From the NCBI GenBank assembly GCA_963783945.1, contig CAWAPS010000019.1:124001-188000 (forward strand): DNA of 64,000 nt, read 5' to 3'. The stretch comes from CAWAPS01 sp963783945 (GTDB taxonomy: Bacteria; Actinomycetota; Acidimicrobiia; Acidimicrobiales; Palsa-688). The notes below the pieces were generated by a model, which was not told where the DNA came from, searched no databases, and was given only the letters and a program-made list of their open reading frames with translations. Positions 1 through 7,816 of this stretch are shown here, in pieces (within the stretch, counting starts at the first letter, position 1; each line of letters begins with the position of its first letter). A program made the translations under genes and the position numbers.

Positions 1-540
1 CAGGCGGTCGCACAGGCCGATGCGCGATGCCTCGTCCCCGTTCACGCGGGCTCCGGTGTAGAGCAGCTCCAACGCCCGCTGGTTGCCGACTATCCCCGGA
101 AGGGTGACGCTGAGCCCGAAGCCCTGGTGGAACCCCAGGCGGGCGAAGTTGGCCGAGAAGCGGGCTTCGGGCGACGCCACCCGGAAGTCCGCCGAGCAGG
201 CCAGACCGAGCCCCCCTCCTATCGCCGCCCCCTGCACCGCGGCGACGACCGGCAGCTGGGAGCGAAACAGCCGTACGGCCTCTCGATACAAACTGGCCGC
301 CCCGGCGACCGGCAGCTGCTCGGCGTCGCTCTCGTTGTTGAAGTCGGCGCCGGCGCAAAAGTGCTTGCCCTCCGCGCACAGCACGATGGCCCGGCACGAG
401 GTGTCGGCGTCGAGCGCGGAGTAGGCGTCCGCCAGGTTGCGTATCAGCGACGCGTCGAAGAAGTTGTTGGGTGGTCGGCGGATCTCGACTTCGGCCACGA
501 AGTCCGGACCGACCTCGACTGTTACGTCCCCGAATTCCAA
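1..540 (-). CDS. Enoyl-CoA hydratase/isomerase family protein (3' end outside window)
   Basis: Translating the reverse strand from a TTG at 540 gives an uninterrupted crotonase-fold protein of 180 residues up to the window edge. Visible motifs are HFCAGADF (first oxyanion-hole loop) and AAIGGGLGLACSADFRV (second oxyanion-hole loop), followed by SPEARFSANFARLGF, the usual arrangement in CoA-ester hydratases and isomerases. A perfect AGGAGG at 553-548 lies seven bases before the TTG and decides this start. The aminotransferase gene ends three bases upstream, so the two are probably cotranscribed. Exact substrate cannot be told. The C-terminal third is missing from the window. Confidence 0.85.
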   Translation of the reverse strand, partial: MEFGDVTVEVGPDFVAEVEIRRPPNNFFDASLIRNLADAYSALDADTSCRAIVLCAEGKHFCAGADFNNESDAEQLPVAGAASLYREAVRLFRSQLPVVAAVQGAAIGGGLGLACSADFRVASPEARFSANFARLGFHQGFGLSVTLPGIVGNQRALELLYTGARVNGDEASRIGLCDRL

Positions 541-543
541 CTG

Positions 544-1737
544 TCAGCCTCCTGACCGACTCAGCCGGCGCACTGCCTCGTCCAGGACCTCGGGCCGCTT
601 GCAGAAGGCGAAGCGAACAAGCGGCCGCGGTACCCGAGGATCATCGTAGAAAGCCGAAGCCGGCACGGCCACCACCCCGCAGCGTTCGGGCAGCTCCCGG
701 CAGAAGGCCGCCCCGTCGGCCGCGCCGAGCGGGGTCACGTCGGCGATCACGAAGTAAGTGGCATGAGGTGGAAAGACCCCGAAGCCGGCCTGGGTGAGGC
801 CCTGGCACAGCCGGTCGCGCCCGGCCGCCAGGCTCGAGGCGGCGGAGGTGAAGTATTCGTCGGGAAGATCGAGCCCGGCTGCGATTGCGGGCTGAAAAGG
901 AGCGCCGTTGACGTAGGTGAGGAACTGCTTCACCGTGCGCACCGCGGCCACCAGGGCGGCGGGACCGGTGGCCCAGCCCACCTTCCAGCCGGTGAACGAG
1001 AAGGTCTTCCCCGCGCTCGACACGGTGATCGTCCGTTCGGCCATGCCCGGCAATGAACAAAGGGGAACGTGCCGGCCCTCGAAGATCAGGTGCTCGTAGA
1101 CCTCGTCGGTCACCGCGATCAGGTCGTTGTCGCGACAGAGGCTCGCCACCATCTCGAGCTCGGCCGCGTCGAACACCTTGCCCGTCGGGTTGTGGGGGCT
1201 GTTGAGCAGAACAAGACGGGTCCGCGGTCCTATCGCCGCAGCCAGCCGTTCGGGGTCGAATGTCCAGTCGGGGGGCACGAGAGGGACCACCCGGCGCTGA
1301 GCCCCGGCTATGGCGATCGCCGCCCCGTACGAATCGTAGAAAGGCTCGAACACCACCACCTCGTCCCCGACCTCGCACAGCGCGATGAGGGCAGCGGTGA
1401 TCGCCTCGGTCGCGCCTGCGGTGACGAGGACCTCGGTCTCGGGGTCGAAGGCCAGCCCGTAGAACCTTTCCTGGTGGCGGGCCACGGCCTGGCGCAGTTC
1501 GACGATGCCCGGTCCCGGCGGGTACTGGTTGAGGCCGGCCCGGATGGCGGCGACCGCCGCCTCGGCCACCTCCGCCGGCCCGTCCCGGTCGGGAAACCCC
1601 TGGCCCAGGTTGATGGCGCCGGTCTTGTCGGCCAGGGCCGACATCTCGGCGAACACGGTCGTGCCGAGCCCCTGCAGGCGCGAGACCAAGTGGGCCTGAC
1701 GGGTGCCGGTCGGCTGGCGGAGGTGGCGGTCGTTCAC
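544..1737 (-). CDS. PLP-dependent class I/II aminotransferase (DapC/kynurenine aminotransferase-like)
   Basis: A 397-residue fold-type I aminotransferase. The family signature is complete: INLGQGFPD near residue 42, NSPHNPTG around 179-186, DEVYEHL at 211-217 and the PLP-lysine motif SAGKTFSFTGWK with Lys244. This sequence type covers N-succinyldiaminopimelate aminotransferase (lysine and peptidoglycan precursor synthesis) and kynurenine- or methionine-type aminotransferases, and sequence alone does not separate them. In actinobacteria a close relative is usually annotated dapC. It precedes the crotonase gene by three bases. Length is normal for the family. Confidence 0.88.
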   Translation of the reverse strand: MNDRHLRQPTGTRQAHLVSRLQGLGTTVFAEMSALADKTGAINLGQGFPDRDGPAEVAEAAVAAIRAGLNQYPPGPGIVELRQAVARHQERFYGLAFDPETEVLVTAGATEAITAALIALCEVGDEVVVFEPFYDSYGAAIAIAGAQRRVVPLVPPDWTFDPERLAAAIGPRTRLVLLNSPHNPTGKVFDAAELEMVASLCRDNDLIAVTDEVYEHLIFEGRHVPLCSLPGMAERTITVSSAGKTFSFTGWKVGWATGPAALVAAVRTVKQFLTYVNGAPFQPAIAAGLDLPDEYFTSAASSLAAGRDRLCQGLTQAGFGVFPPHATYFVIADVTPLGAADGAAFCRELPERCGVVAVPASAFYDDPRVPRPLVRFAFCKRPEVLDEAVRRLSRSGG

Positions 1738-1917
1738 CGCACCCTGGACTAGATGATCGCGGGGTCCGCTGGCAAGTTCCGTCTCGCCGGGCGGCTTCCG
1801 GCCGGAGCAAAGGCTTGCGTAGAGACCACCCAGAGTGCTTGAGTTGGTGAGCGAAGTGGCGGGCCGCTGAGTCGGCCGCTATTGTCGCGCCCCGTCTTGT
1901 CTCGCGTCGCCAAGCTG

Positions 1918-3030
1918 GTGCGAGCGGACTCCTGTATTGCCCGTGTCGGAGGCCGCTTCGCAAAGCGGACGATGGTCGGCAGCACCGTGGCCGTTGTCTT
2001 GTTGGGCGCGTCCGTTTTTCCTACCCGGGCCATGGCGGACCAGGTCGCCGCGACCGACTCTCAGATTCACAACATGGAAGCCCAGGTGGCCAGCGGCGCG
2101 GCCCGGATCCGGGCGCTCACCTTGGCCTACGAGCAGTCCAACCTGAATGCCGAGTCGCTCTCCCACCAGGTCACCGCCGACCAGCAGCAGATCGACCAGC
2201 TCCGGTCCGAGGAGGCCGGAACCCGGGTGGCCCTCGAGCGCGACGCCATCACGAGCTACACCGGCGGGCTGTTCGGCAGTGAGCAGTTCGGCACCAATTC
2301 GGCGAACACCGATCCCTCGATCCGGGCCGCCTACTTCCAGATGGCGGTCGGGGACGTATCGGAGGCGCTGGATCAGTACCGCAGCCAGGAGCAGCAGATC
2401 GGGACGGCCACCGCCAACCTGGTCAGCCAGCAAAAAGCGGCCCGGCAAGCGGTCAGCGCCATCGCTTCGGCCCGGCAGGAGGCTCTCAGCGAGGCCAGCT
2501 CGGAGCAGACCGAGCTCACCCAGCTCCAATCCCAGCTGAGCCGCCTCATCGCGGCGGCGGCCCTGGCGGCCCGGCAGCGTCCGGCCCCAGCCACCCAGGG
2601 GGTGCCGGTCAACAACGGTCTGGTCAGCGTGGTCAAGTCGATCGTCACGCCGAGCCCGACCCCGACCGCCGCTCCGACCCGGGCTCCCGCTCCCACCCCC
2701 ACTCCGGCCCCGACCCCGACCCCGACCTCCTCCCCGCCCCCGACGACACCGCCCCCGACGGCGCCGCCGCCCGTGGCCACCGGCGGCGGAGGGGCCGGCG
2801 GGGTATGGCTGGAGCTGCGGGAGTGCGAGTCGGGGAACAACTACCAGGAGAACACCGGCAACGGTTTCTACGGCGCCTACCAGTTCGCCGAGCAGACCTG
2901 GAGCGGCCTGGGTTACCCGGGCCGGCCGGACCTGGAGCCGCCGGCCATGCAGGACCAGGCGGCCATGAAGCTGCAGGCGGAGGACGGCTGGGGGCCGTGG
3001 CCGGCCTGCTCGGCTGCCCTCGGCCTGTAA
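1918..3030 (+). CDS. Secreted coiled-coil protein with C-terminal Rpf/transglycosylase-like domain
   Basis: The frame is open from a TTG at 1882. I prefer GTG 1918 because it adds Arg/Lys residues before the hydrophobic stretch VGSTVAVVLLGASVF and a plausible signal-peptidase site after RAMA. ATG 1972 is the alternative. About 180 residues of Gln/Glu/Ala-rich coiled coil follow, then a Pro/Thr-rich linker, then a roughly 75-residue resuscitation-promoting-factor-like domain beginning VWLELRECESGNNY. The Glu in CESG matches the catalytic acid of this lysozyme-like fold, and the FYGAYQF and TWSGLGYPG blocks also fit. Inferred role: peptidoglycan cleavage during growth or resuscitation, with the coiled coil acting at the envelope. 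It stands alone in its orientation. Confidence 0.87.
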   Translation: MRADSCIARVGGRFAKRTMVGSTVAVVLLGASVFPTRAMADQVAATDSQIHNMEAQVASGAARIRALTLAYEQSNLNAESLSHQVTADQQQIDQLRSEEAGTRVALERDAITSYTGGLFGSEQFGTNSANTDPSIRAAYFQMAVGDVSEALDQYRSQEQQIGTATANLVSQQKAARQAVSAIASARQEALSEASSEQTELTQLQSQLSRLIAAAALAARQRPAPATQGVPVNNGLVSVVKSIVTPSPTPTAAPTRAPAPTPTPAPTPTPTSSPPPTTPPPTAPPPVATGGGGAGGVWLELRECESGNNYQENTGNGFYGAYQFAEQTWSGLGYPGRPDLEPPAMQDQAAMKLQAEDGWGPWPACSAALGL

Positions 3031-3071
3031 AGCCCGGGGTTCATCGACGGGCTCAGCTACCTTGGGCCGAC

Positions 3072-3257
3072 ATGGCCGACACCACCTTCGCCTGCCCCCG
3101 TTGCGGCTCCGAGGTGAGCGAGCGGTTCTGGGGGCCGTGCACGGCGTGCCGGGTCGAGCTGGTGAGCAGCATGCAAGCCGAACCGGAGGAGGTCGAAACC
3201 TCCCGGTTCGAGCCGGCCATGAACGTGGTGCCCAATCACGTGGCCACCAAGGACTGA
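3072..3257 (+). CDS. Small zinc-ribbon protein, unknown function
   Basis: A 61-residue ORF starting at ATG 3072, 41 bases after the Rpf-like gene and in the same direction. It opens MADTTFACPRCGSEVSERF and carries two CxxC pairs (CPRC and CTAC) 14 residues apart, a classic zinc-ribbon spacing. The C-terminal half is acidic and then polar, with no other recognisable motif. Short zinc ribbons of this kind are common in actinobacteria without an assigned role. The Cys pairs and codon usage make it likely to be real. Function is not assigned. Confidence 0.6.
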   Translation: MADTTFACPRCGSEVSERFWGPCTACRVELVSSMQAEPEEVETSRFEPAMNVVPNHVATKD

Positions 3258-3521
3258 CGGGTCATCCGGGGCGGCCGGCGCCGGCCGGGGGGCTCGGTCG
3301 TATCCGGACGGTGGGCGTCGCCCGACTCCGCCCATCCCTGTTCGCACGTCCCCGTTCCCGGCCGCCCTCTCCGACCGCCTTCTCCCGCCACGACCGCCTT
3401 CCGGCGCCGCCGGACGACCGCTCCGCGTCGGCTTCCGCGCCGGGTCGGCTTCCGCCCCGGATCGGCTTCCGCCCCGGATCGGGCCATTTTCTCGGTGCAC
3501 TTTTGGATTCTCGGTGTCGAA

Positions 3522-3540
3522 TCGCACGAAAAACGTGCGA
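3522..3540. promoter_or_regulatory. Perfect 7-bp inverted repeat in AT-rich spacer
   Basis: TCGCACG and CGTGCGA are separated by AAAAA. The repeat sits in the only AT-rich patch between the zinc-ribbon gene and maf. There is no T-run on either side, so it does not look like an intrinsic terminator, and an operator is possible. Two copies of ACTACGAGAAA follow within 35 bases. Confidence 0.3.
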
Positions 3541-3684
3541 ATTTACTACGAGAAAACGAAAGTACTACGAGAAATCAGTCACAAGCGCTCCCATCAGGCC
3601 CTCCAGTCACACGAACAACACGGGTCCCAGGCCAGCCCTACCCACACCCGCATTCGCATGACACCGCCCACCACACCTGGCCGG

Positions 3685-3740
3685 GGTGCTCCGCCGGCGC
3701 CGGGCCGCCCGCCGGGTGCTCCGCCGGCGCCGGGCCGCCC
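3685..3740. repeat. 30-bp tandem direct repeat (two copies)
   Basis: The phrase starting GGTGCTCCGCCGGCGCC occurs at 3685 and again at 3715. It is identical over 26 bases and diverges at the end of the second copy. It lies in noncoding DNA about 170 bases ahead of maf. Confidence 0.7.
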
Positions 3741-3908
3741 CGCCGGATTCCGCCACCCGGAGTGGGCCCATCGACGCCCAGGGCCCCGACGCCGGGAAAA
3801 TCTCGTAGACGACGAAATTATGGACCGCGGGGTCCGGCGGGTCGCGCCACCTCCCGGACCAGAAGGTCAATCCACCCGGCGGCCTCCCGATGTGCCAACC
3901 TGACGCGG

Positions 3909-4739
3909 ATGGCTCGCCGTCTTGTGCTCGCATCGGCTTCGCCGGCCCGGCTCTGCCTGCTCCAATCCGCCGGCCTCTCCCCCGAGGTCGTCATCAGCGA
4001 CGTGGACGAGGGCGGGGTCGAGCGCCTGCCGGCGGCGGAAGCTGTCTCCATCCTGGCTCGGCGCAAGGCCGAGGCGGTGGCCGATTCGCTGATGGCCCCG
4101 CCGGCCGGCCCGGCGAACGCCCTATGGGCCGCGGCGCCGATGCCCGCTCCCCCGTCGACGCCCGCTCCATCGTCGATTCCCACCCCGCCCGCCGCGCCCT
4201 ACCCGACCGGCATTCCCCGCCTGTCGCTGGTGCCCCGCCAGGCCGCCCCGCTCGCCTCACCCCCGCCGCCCCCGCCCTCCCCACTTACCGAGGCGCCTCC
4301 GCCGGCCCCGCCGTCAGACCTCCCGCCCTCGGACCTGCCGCTGGTGATCGGGTGCGACTCGCTGCTCGAGTTCGACGGGTCGACCTGGGGCAAGCCGGCG
4401 TCACCGGACCAGGTGGTCGTGCGCTGGCGGTTGATGCGCGGCCGGGTGGGTTTGCTGCATACCGGGCATTGCGTCATCGACACCGCCACCCGGGCCACGG
4501 CCATGGCGATCGACACGGCCCGGGTCCGATTCGGACGGCCGACGGACAAGGAGATCGAGGCCTACGCCGCCACCCCGGAGGCGCTGGCGGTCGCCGGGCC
4601 GTTCACCCTCGAGGGCCGCTCGGCCCCGTGGATCGACTCGATCGACGGCAACTACGGGACGATCACCGGGATCTCCCTCCCCCTCCTCCGCCGCCTGCTG
4701 AACGACCTGGGGGTGGAGATCGTCGACCTCTGGAACTGA
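3909..4739 (+). CDS. maf: Maf-family nucleotide pyrophosphatase with a large proline-rich insertion
   Basis: A 276-residue Maf/Ham1-type house-cleaning NTP pyrophosphatase, from ATG 3909. The core is recognisable: LVLASASPARLCLLQSAGL at the N-terminus, ISDVDEGG, ILARRKAEAVA, then LVIGCDSLLEF and WGKPASPDQ, and a C-terminal EIEAYAATPEAL with DGNYGTITGISLPLLRRLL. Between residues of about 62 and 144 lies an insert of roughly 80 residues made largely of Pro, Ala and Ser, directly before the strand carrying the active-site Asp (CDS). Ordinary Maf proteins are about 200 residues and lack it. It starts a run with dus, and the gap to dus is 16 bases. The function of the insert is unknown. Confidence 0.85.
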   Translation: MARRLVLASASPARLCLLQSAGLSPEVVISDVDEGGVERLPAAEAVSILARRKAEAVADSLMAPPAGPANALWAAAPMPAPPSTPAPSSIPTPPAAPYPTGIPRLSLVPRQAAPLASPPPPPPSPLTEAPPPAPPSDLPPSDLPLVIGCDSLLEFDGSTWGKPASPDQVVVRWRLMRGRVGLLHTGHCVIDTATRATAMAIDTARVRFGRPTDKEIEAYAATPEALAVAGPFTLEGRSAPWIDSIDGNYGTITGISLPLLRRLLNDLGVEIVDLWN

Positions 4740-4755
4740 TGCGACCGCGACCGCC

Positions 4756-5934
4756 ATGCCCCTGAAGATCGGCCCCATCGAAGTCGACCCGCCGGTGGTG
4801 CTGGCTCCGATGGCGGGGGTGACCAACCCGGCCTTCCGGGAGCTGTGCCGGAGCTTCGGCGGCGGCCTGTTCGTGAGCGAGATGATCACGGCCCGGGCCC
4901 TGGTCGAACGCAACCAGAAGACCCTCCGCATGGTCGCCCGCGCGGCCGGCGAGCCCACCCACAGCGTGCAGCTGTACGGGGTCGATCCCGCCGTCATGGC
5001 CCGGGCCGTGGGCATCCTCGTCGACGAGATCGGGGTCGACCACGTGGACCTCAATTTCGGCTGCCCGGCGCCCAAGGTGACCCGCAAAGGCGGAGGCGCG
5101 GCCCTCCCGGCCCACCGGGTTCTCTACCGGCGGGTGGTGAGGGCGGCCACCCGGGCGGCGGGCGCCGTTCCGGTCACGGTGAAGATGCGGCTGGGCCTCG
5201 ACCGGGCCACGCCTACCGTGCTGGAAGCGGCCCGCATCGCCGAGGACGAAGGGGCCGCGGCGGTGGCCCTGCACGCCCGGACGGCCGAGCAGCGATACGC
5301 CGGACCGGCTGACTGGGAAGCCATCGCGGCACTCAAGGCCGCGATCTCGTCGATCCCGGTACTCGGCAATGGGGACATCTGGGAGCCGGCCGACGCCCTG
5401 GCCATGCAGGCCCGGACCGGGTGTGACGGCGTGGTGATCGGGCGGGGCTGCCTGGGCCGGCCCTGGCTGTTCGCCGGGCTGCATACCGCCCTGGAACCGG
5501 CCGTGATACCGGCAACCGAGACCGGCCTCCCGCCCGACCGGCCGCATCAGAGTGGTCGCCGCCCGCCGCTCCCGCCATTTCCCTGGCTGGGTACGGTCGC
5601 GGCGGTGATGCTCGACCACGCCGGGCTGCTCGCCGCCCACTACGGCGAGACAGCCGGGTTGCGGGACTTTCGCAAGCACACCGGCTGGTACCTGGCCGGG
5701 TTTCCGGTCGGGGCAGAGATCCGGCGGGCCCTCGCCACGGTCAGCACCCTGGCCGAGCTCGAGGGCCACCTGGCCCGGCTCGACCCCGAGATCGAGCTGC
5801 CGGTGGCGGCCCGCCGCCTGCGGCGCGGCCATACCGACGGGCCTCGCCCGGTGGCCCTCCCGGACAACTGGCTCCGCAGCCGGGACGACCCGACGCCCCC
5901 CGCCGGCGCCGAACTCTTGGTGTCGGGAGGCTGA
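4756..5934 (+). CDS. dusB: tRNA-dihydrouridine synthase (DusB-type)
   Basis: A 392-residue flavoenzyme predicted to reduce uridine to dihydrouridine in tRNA D-loops using FMN and NADPH. It shows LAPMAGVTNPAFRELCR at the N-terminus, the catalytic-cysteine motif NFGCPAPKVTRKGGG, VKMRLGLD, LHARTAEQRYAG, the phosphate-binding GNGDI and VVIGRGCLGRPWLF, and a C-terminal helical domain containing FRKHTGWYLAGFP. Length is normal for the family with a short C-terminal extension. It follows maf by 16 bases and is followed by the alkyltransferase-like gene after 7 bases, so the three are likely one transcript. Confidence 0.92.
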   Translation: MPLKIGPIEVDPPVVLAPMAGVTNPAFRELCRSFGGGLFVSEMITARALVERNQKTLRMVARAAGEPTHSVQLYGVDPAVMARAVGILVDEIGVDHVDLNFGCPAPKVTRKGGGAALPAHRVLYRRVVRAATRAAGAVPVTVKMRLGLDRATPTVLEAARIAEDEGAAAVALHARTAEQRYAGPADWEAIAALKAAISSIPVLGNGDIWEPADALAMQARTGCDGVVIGRGCLGRPWLFAGLHTALEPAVIPATETGLPPDRPHQSGRRPPLPPFPWLGTVAAVMLDHAGLLAAHYGETAGLRDFRKHTGWYLAGFPVGAEIRRALATVSTLAELEGHLARLDPEIELPVAARRLRRGHTDGPRPVALPDNWLRSRDDPTPPAGAELLVSGG

Positions 5935-5941
5935 AAGGCCG

Positions 5942-6334
5942 GTGGCCCGCGGCGGGAACAACGGGGGCGGCGGGACCAACGGGGCCGGCGACCCCGGCGC
6001 CGCCCGGCGCCGGCACCGGGTCGACCGCGTCCGCGGCGATTTCCGCTCCCGGGTGGAAGCGGTCGTCGCCGGCCTCGAGCCCGGCGAAGTCGTGTCATAC
6101 GGCGAGGTGGCCGCCGAGGCCGGCTTTCCCGGCGCGGCCCGGGCCGTCGGCATGGTCATGGCCACCCCACCGCCGGGGCGCAGCCTGCCGTGGTGGAGGG
6201 TGGTCACAGCGACGGGGCGCCTGGTGCCCGGGCTCGAGGCCCGCCACGCCCGCCTCCTGCGCTCGGAAGGGGTGGCCATTCGCGACGGGAAGGTGGCTAT
6301 GGCGTCGCACCGAGCGGGCAGACTGCGTCAGTGA
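5942..6334 (+). CDS. Alkyltransferase-like DNA-binding protein (ATL; MGMT domain without the catalytic Cys)
   Basis: GTG start at 5942, 130 residues. After a Gly/Asn-rich leader it carries the DNA-binding domain of O6-alkylguanine transferases: VEAVVAGLEPGEVVSYGEVA, then GAARAVG with the Arg finger (R67). The alkyl-acceptor motif, normally PCHR, reads PWWR here (residues 83-86), so no cysteine is present. Proteins in which this Cys is replaced by Trp are known as ATLs. They bind O6-alkylguanine without repairing it and hand the lesion to nucleotide excision repair. The second substitution (His to Trp) is unusual. The stop overlaps the start of the downstream thioesterase gene (GTGA), indicating translational coupling. 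Confidence 0.85.
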   Translation: MARGGNNGGGGTNGAGDPGAARRRHRVDRVRGDFRSRVEAVVAGLEPGEVVSYGEVAAEAGFPGAARAVGMVMATPPPGRSLPWWRVVTATGRLVPGLEARHARLLRSEGVAIRDGKVAMASHRAGRLRQ

Positions 6335-7113
6335 GCTTCGCCGAAATGATGACGCTCGACCCTCGGGCCCCCGACAGCCTGATCGGGGCCGGTCGGCAGT
6401 ACCCCTGGGGCGGACTGTTCGGGGGCCAGATTGTGGCCCAATCGCTGCGGGCCGCGGCGACCACCGTGGACCTCGAGTTCGGTGTCCATTCCCTCCACGC
6501 CTATTTCATCCGGCGGGGCGACCCGGACGAACCGATCCGGCTCGACGTGGACCGGCTGCGCAACGGTCGCAATTACGTGACCCGCGCTGTGGTCGCCCGC
6601 CAGTCGAGAGGGGCGATACTGCACATGTCAGCGTCGTTTTCCTCCGAGCCGGCGGGCGGCTACATCCAGGCGTCCCCGGTGCCGGAGGCCCCCGGCCCCG
6701 AGACGCTGGACAACAGCAGCTGGAGCAGCATCTTCGACCGCCGGATGGTCATCGACGGTGGCGGCCGGGCGCTGGCGTGGCTGCGGATCCCCGACACCCC
6801 GCCCGGGGACTCCATCCAGGCCGCCTGCGCCCTGGCCTTCCTGTCCGACGACCTCGCCACCGACGCGGTGAGATCACAGCAGCAGGCAGCCGACGGGGTG
6901 ACCGGCCGGCACTGGAACGGGATCAGCCTGGACCACGCCATCTGGTTTCACCACCCGATCAGGGGCAGCGACTGGCAGTTGCACGATTTCCGCTGCGAGG
7001 GTCTCGGGTCGCCTCGGGGCCTGGCCGTCGGCCACGTGTTCGCGTCCGACGGAACCCATCTGGCGACCATCGCCCAGGAGGTCCTCCTTCGTCCCGCCGA
7101 ACAAGCGGAATAG
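6331..7113 (+). CDS. tesB: Acyl-CoA thioesterase II (TesB family, double hot-dog)
   Basis: Starts at GTG 6331, which overlaps the ATL stop as GTGA. The frame is open further upstream, but the homology begins here. The 260-residue product has YPWGGLFGGQIVAQSL, HSLHAYFIRRGDP, and the C-terminal hot-dog SLDHAIWFHHPI and GLAVGHVFASDG, ending in IAQEVLLR. These include the Asp and Gln positions used by TesB enzymes to hydrolyse acyl-CoA. Length is slightly short of the usual 285 residues. It probably acts on medium- to long-chain acyl-CoA, consistent with the other fatty-acid genes in the window. Confidence 0.9.
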   Translation: MSFAEMMTLDPRAPDSLIGAGRQYPWGGLFGGQIVAQSLRAAATTVDLEFGVHSLHAYFIRRGDPDEPIRLDVDRLRNGRNYVTRAVVARQSRGAILHMSASFSSEPAGGYIQASPVPEAPGPETLDNSSWSSIFDRRMVIDGGGRALAWLRIPDTPPGDSIQAACALAFLSDDLATDAVRSQQQAADGVTGRHWNGISLDHAIWFHHPIRGSDWQLHDFRCEGLGSPRGLAVGHVFASDGTHLATIAQEVLLRPAEQAE

Positions 7114-7123
7114 GTTGACGGAC

Positions 7124-7816
7124 ATGGATCTGGTTGACGCGCTGCGGACCACGGGATCGGTTCGCGACTTCGACGACCGCCCGGTTGACAACGAGGTGCT
7201 GTTCCACATCCTCGACACCGCCCGGTTCGCGCCCAACGGAGGCAACCGGCAAGCCTGGCGCGTCGTCCTGGTCAACGACCGGGCCGCTCGCGAGAAGCTG
7301 CGGGACCTCTACCTGCGAGGCTGGTACGACTATCTGGCCATAAGCCAGGCCGGCCTGGTCCCGTGGGCGCCGGTGACCGACCGGGACGCCGAAGGCCGCG
7401 CCATCGGCGGCGCCGCCCGCATCGCGGCGGAGGCGGCGGCCGGCCCGGGCGGCTTCGCCGAGCACCTCGACCGGGTCCCGACCCTGCTGGTGCTGCTCGC
7501 CGACCTGCGTGCCCTGGCCGCCGTCGACCGCGACCACGACGGGTACACCTTCGTCGGCGGGGCGTCGGTCTATCCGTTCGCCTGGAGCATCCTGCTGGCC
7601 GCCCACGACGCCGGCGTCGGCGGGGTCCTCACCACCATGGCGGTCCGAGAGGACCGGGCGGTCCTGGACCTGCTCGGGGTGCCGCCCGGCTGGGCCCTGG
7701 CGGGAGCCATCGCCCTCGGCTACCCGAAGGGCCGGCGGCCCACCCGGCTGCGACGGAACGACGTCGGCGAGTTCGTGACCGTCGACCGCTTCGACGGTTC
7801 CCCGTTCACCCGTTGA
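7124..7816 (+). CDS. Nitroreductase-family flavoprotein
   Basis: A TTG at 7115 and an ATG at 7124 are both possible, and I use the ATG (230 residues). The N-terminus VDALRTTGSVRDFDDRPV, then LDTARFAPNGGNRQAWRVV, and the C-terminal GGASVYPFAWSILLAA, GVLTTMA and ALGYPKGRRP are the FMN-binding pattern of the nitroreductase superfamily. The reaction is probably NAD(P)H-dependent reduction of a quinone, nitro group or similar electrophile, and the substrate cannot be predicted. It follows tesB by 10 bases. Its last 11 bases overlap the 3' end of the convergent serine hydrolase gene. Confidence 0.88.
   Translation: MDLVDALRTTGSVRDFDDRPVDNEVLFHILDTARFAPNGGNRQAWRVVLVNDRAAREKLRDLYLRGWYDYLAISQAGLVPWAPVTDRDAEGRAIGGAARIAAEAAAGPGGFAEHLDRVPTLLVLLADLRALAAVDRDHDGYTFVGGASVYPFAWSILLAAHDAGVGGVLTTMAVREDRAVLDLLGVPPGWALAGAIALGYPKGRRPTRLRRNDVGEFVTVDRFDGSPFTR

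Larger units (their letters stand above)
3258..3908. other. Noncoding region upstream of maf with repeats and an AT-richer core
   Basis: About 650 bases without a convincing gene. Open frames run through it only because stops are rare at this GC content. It contains a GC-rich stretch with a repeated CGGCTTCCGCCCCGGAT-like phrase near 3440-3480, an AT-richer core at about 3500-3580 with a short hairpin and two copies of ACTACGAGAAA, and a 30-bp direct repeat at 3685-3740. The AT-rich core is a reasonable place for a promoter, but no clear -35/-10 pair was identified. Confidence 0.5.
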
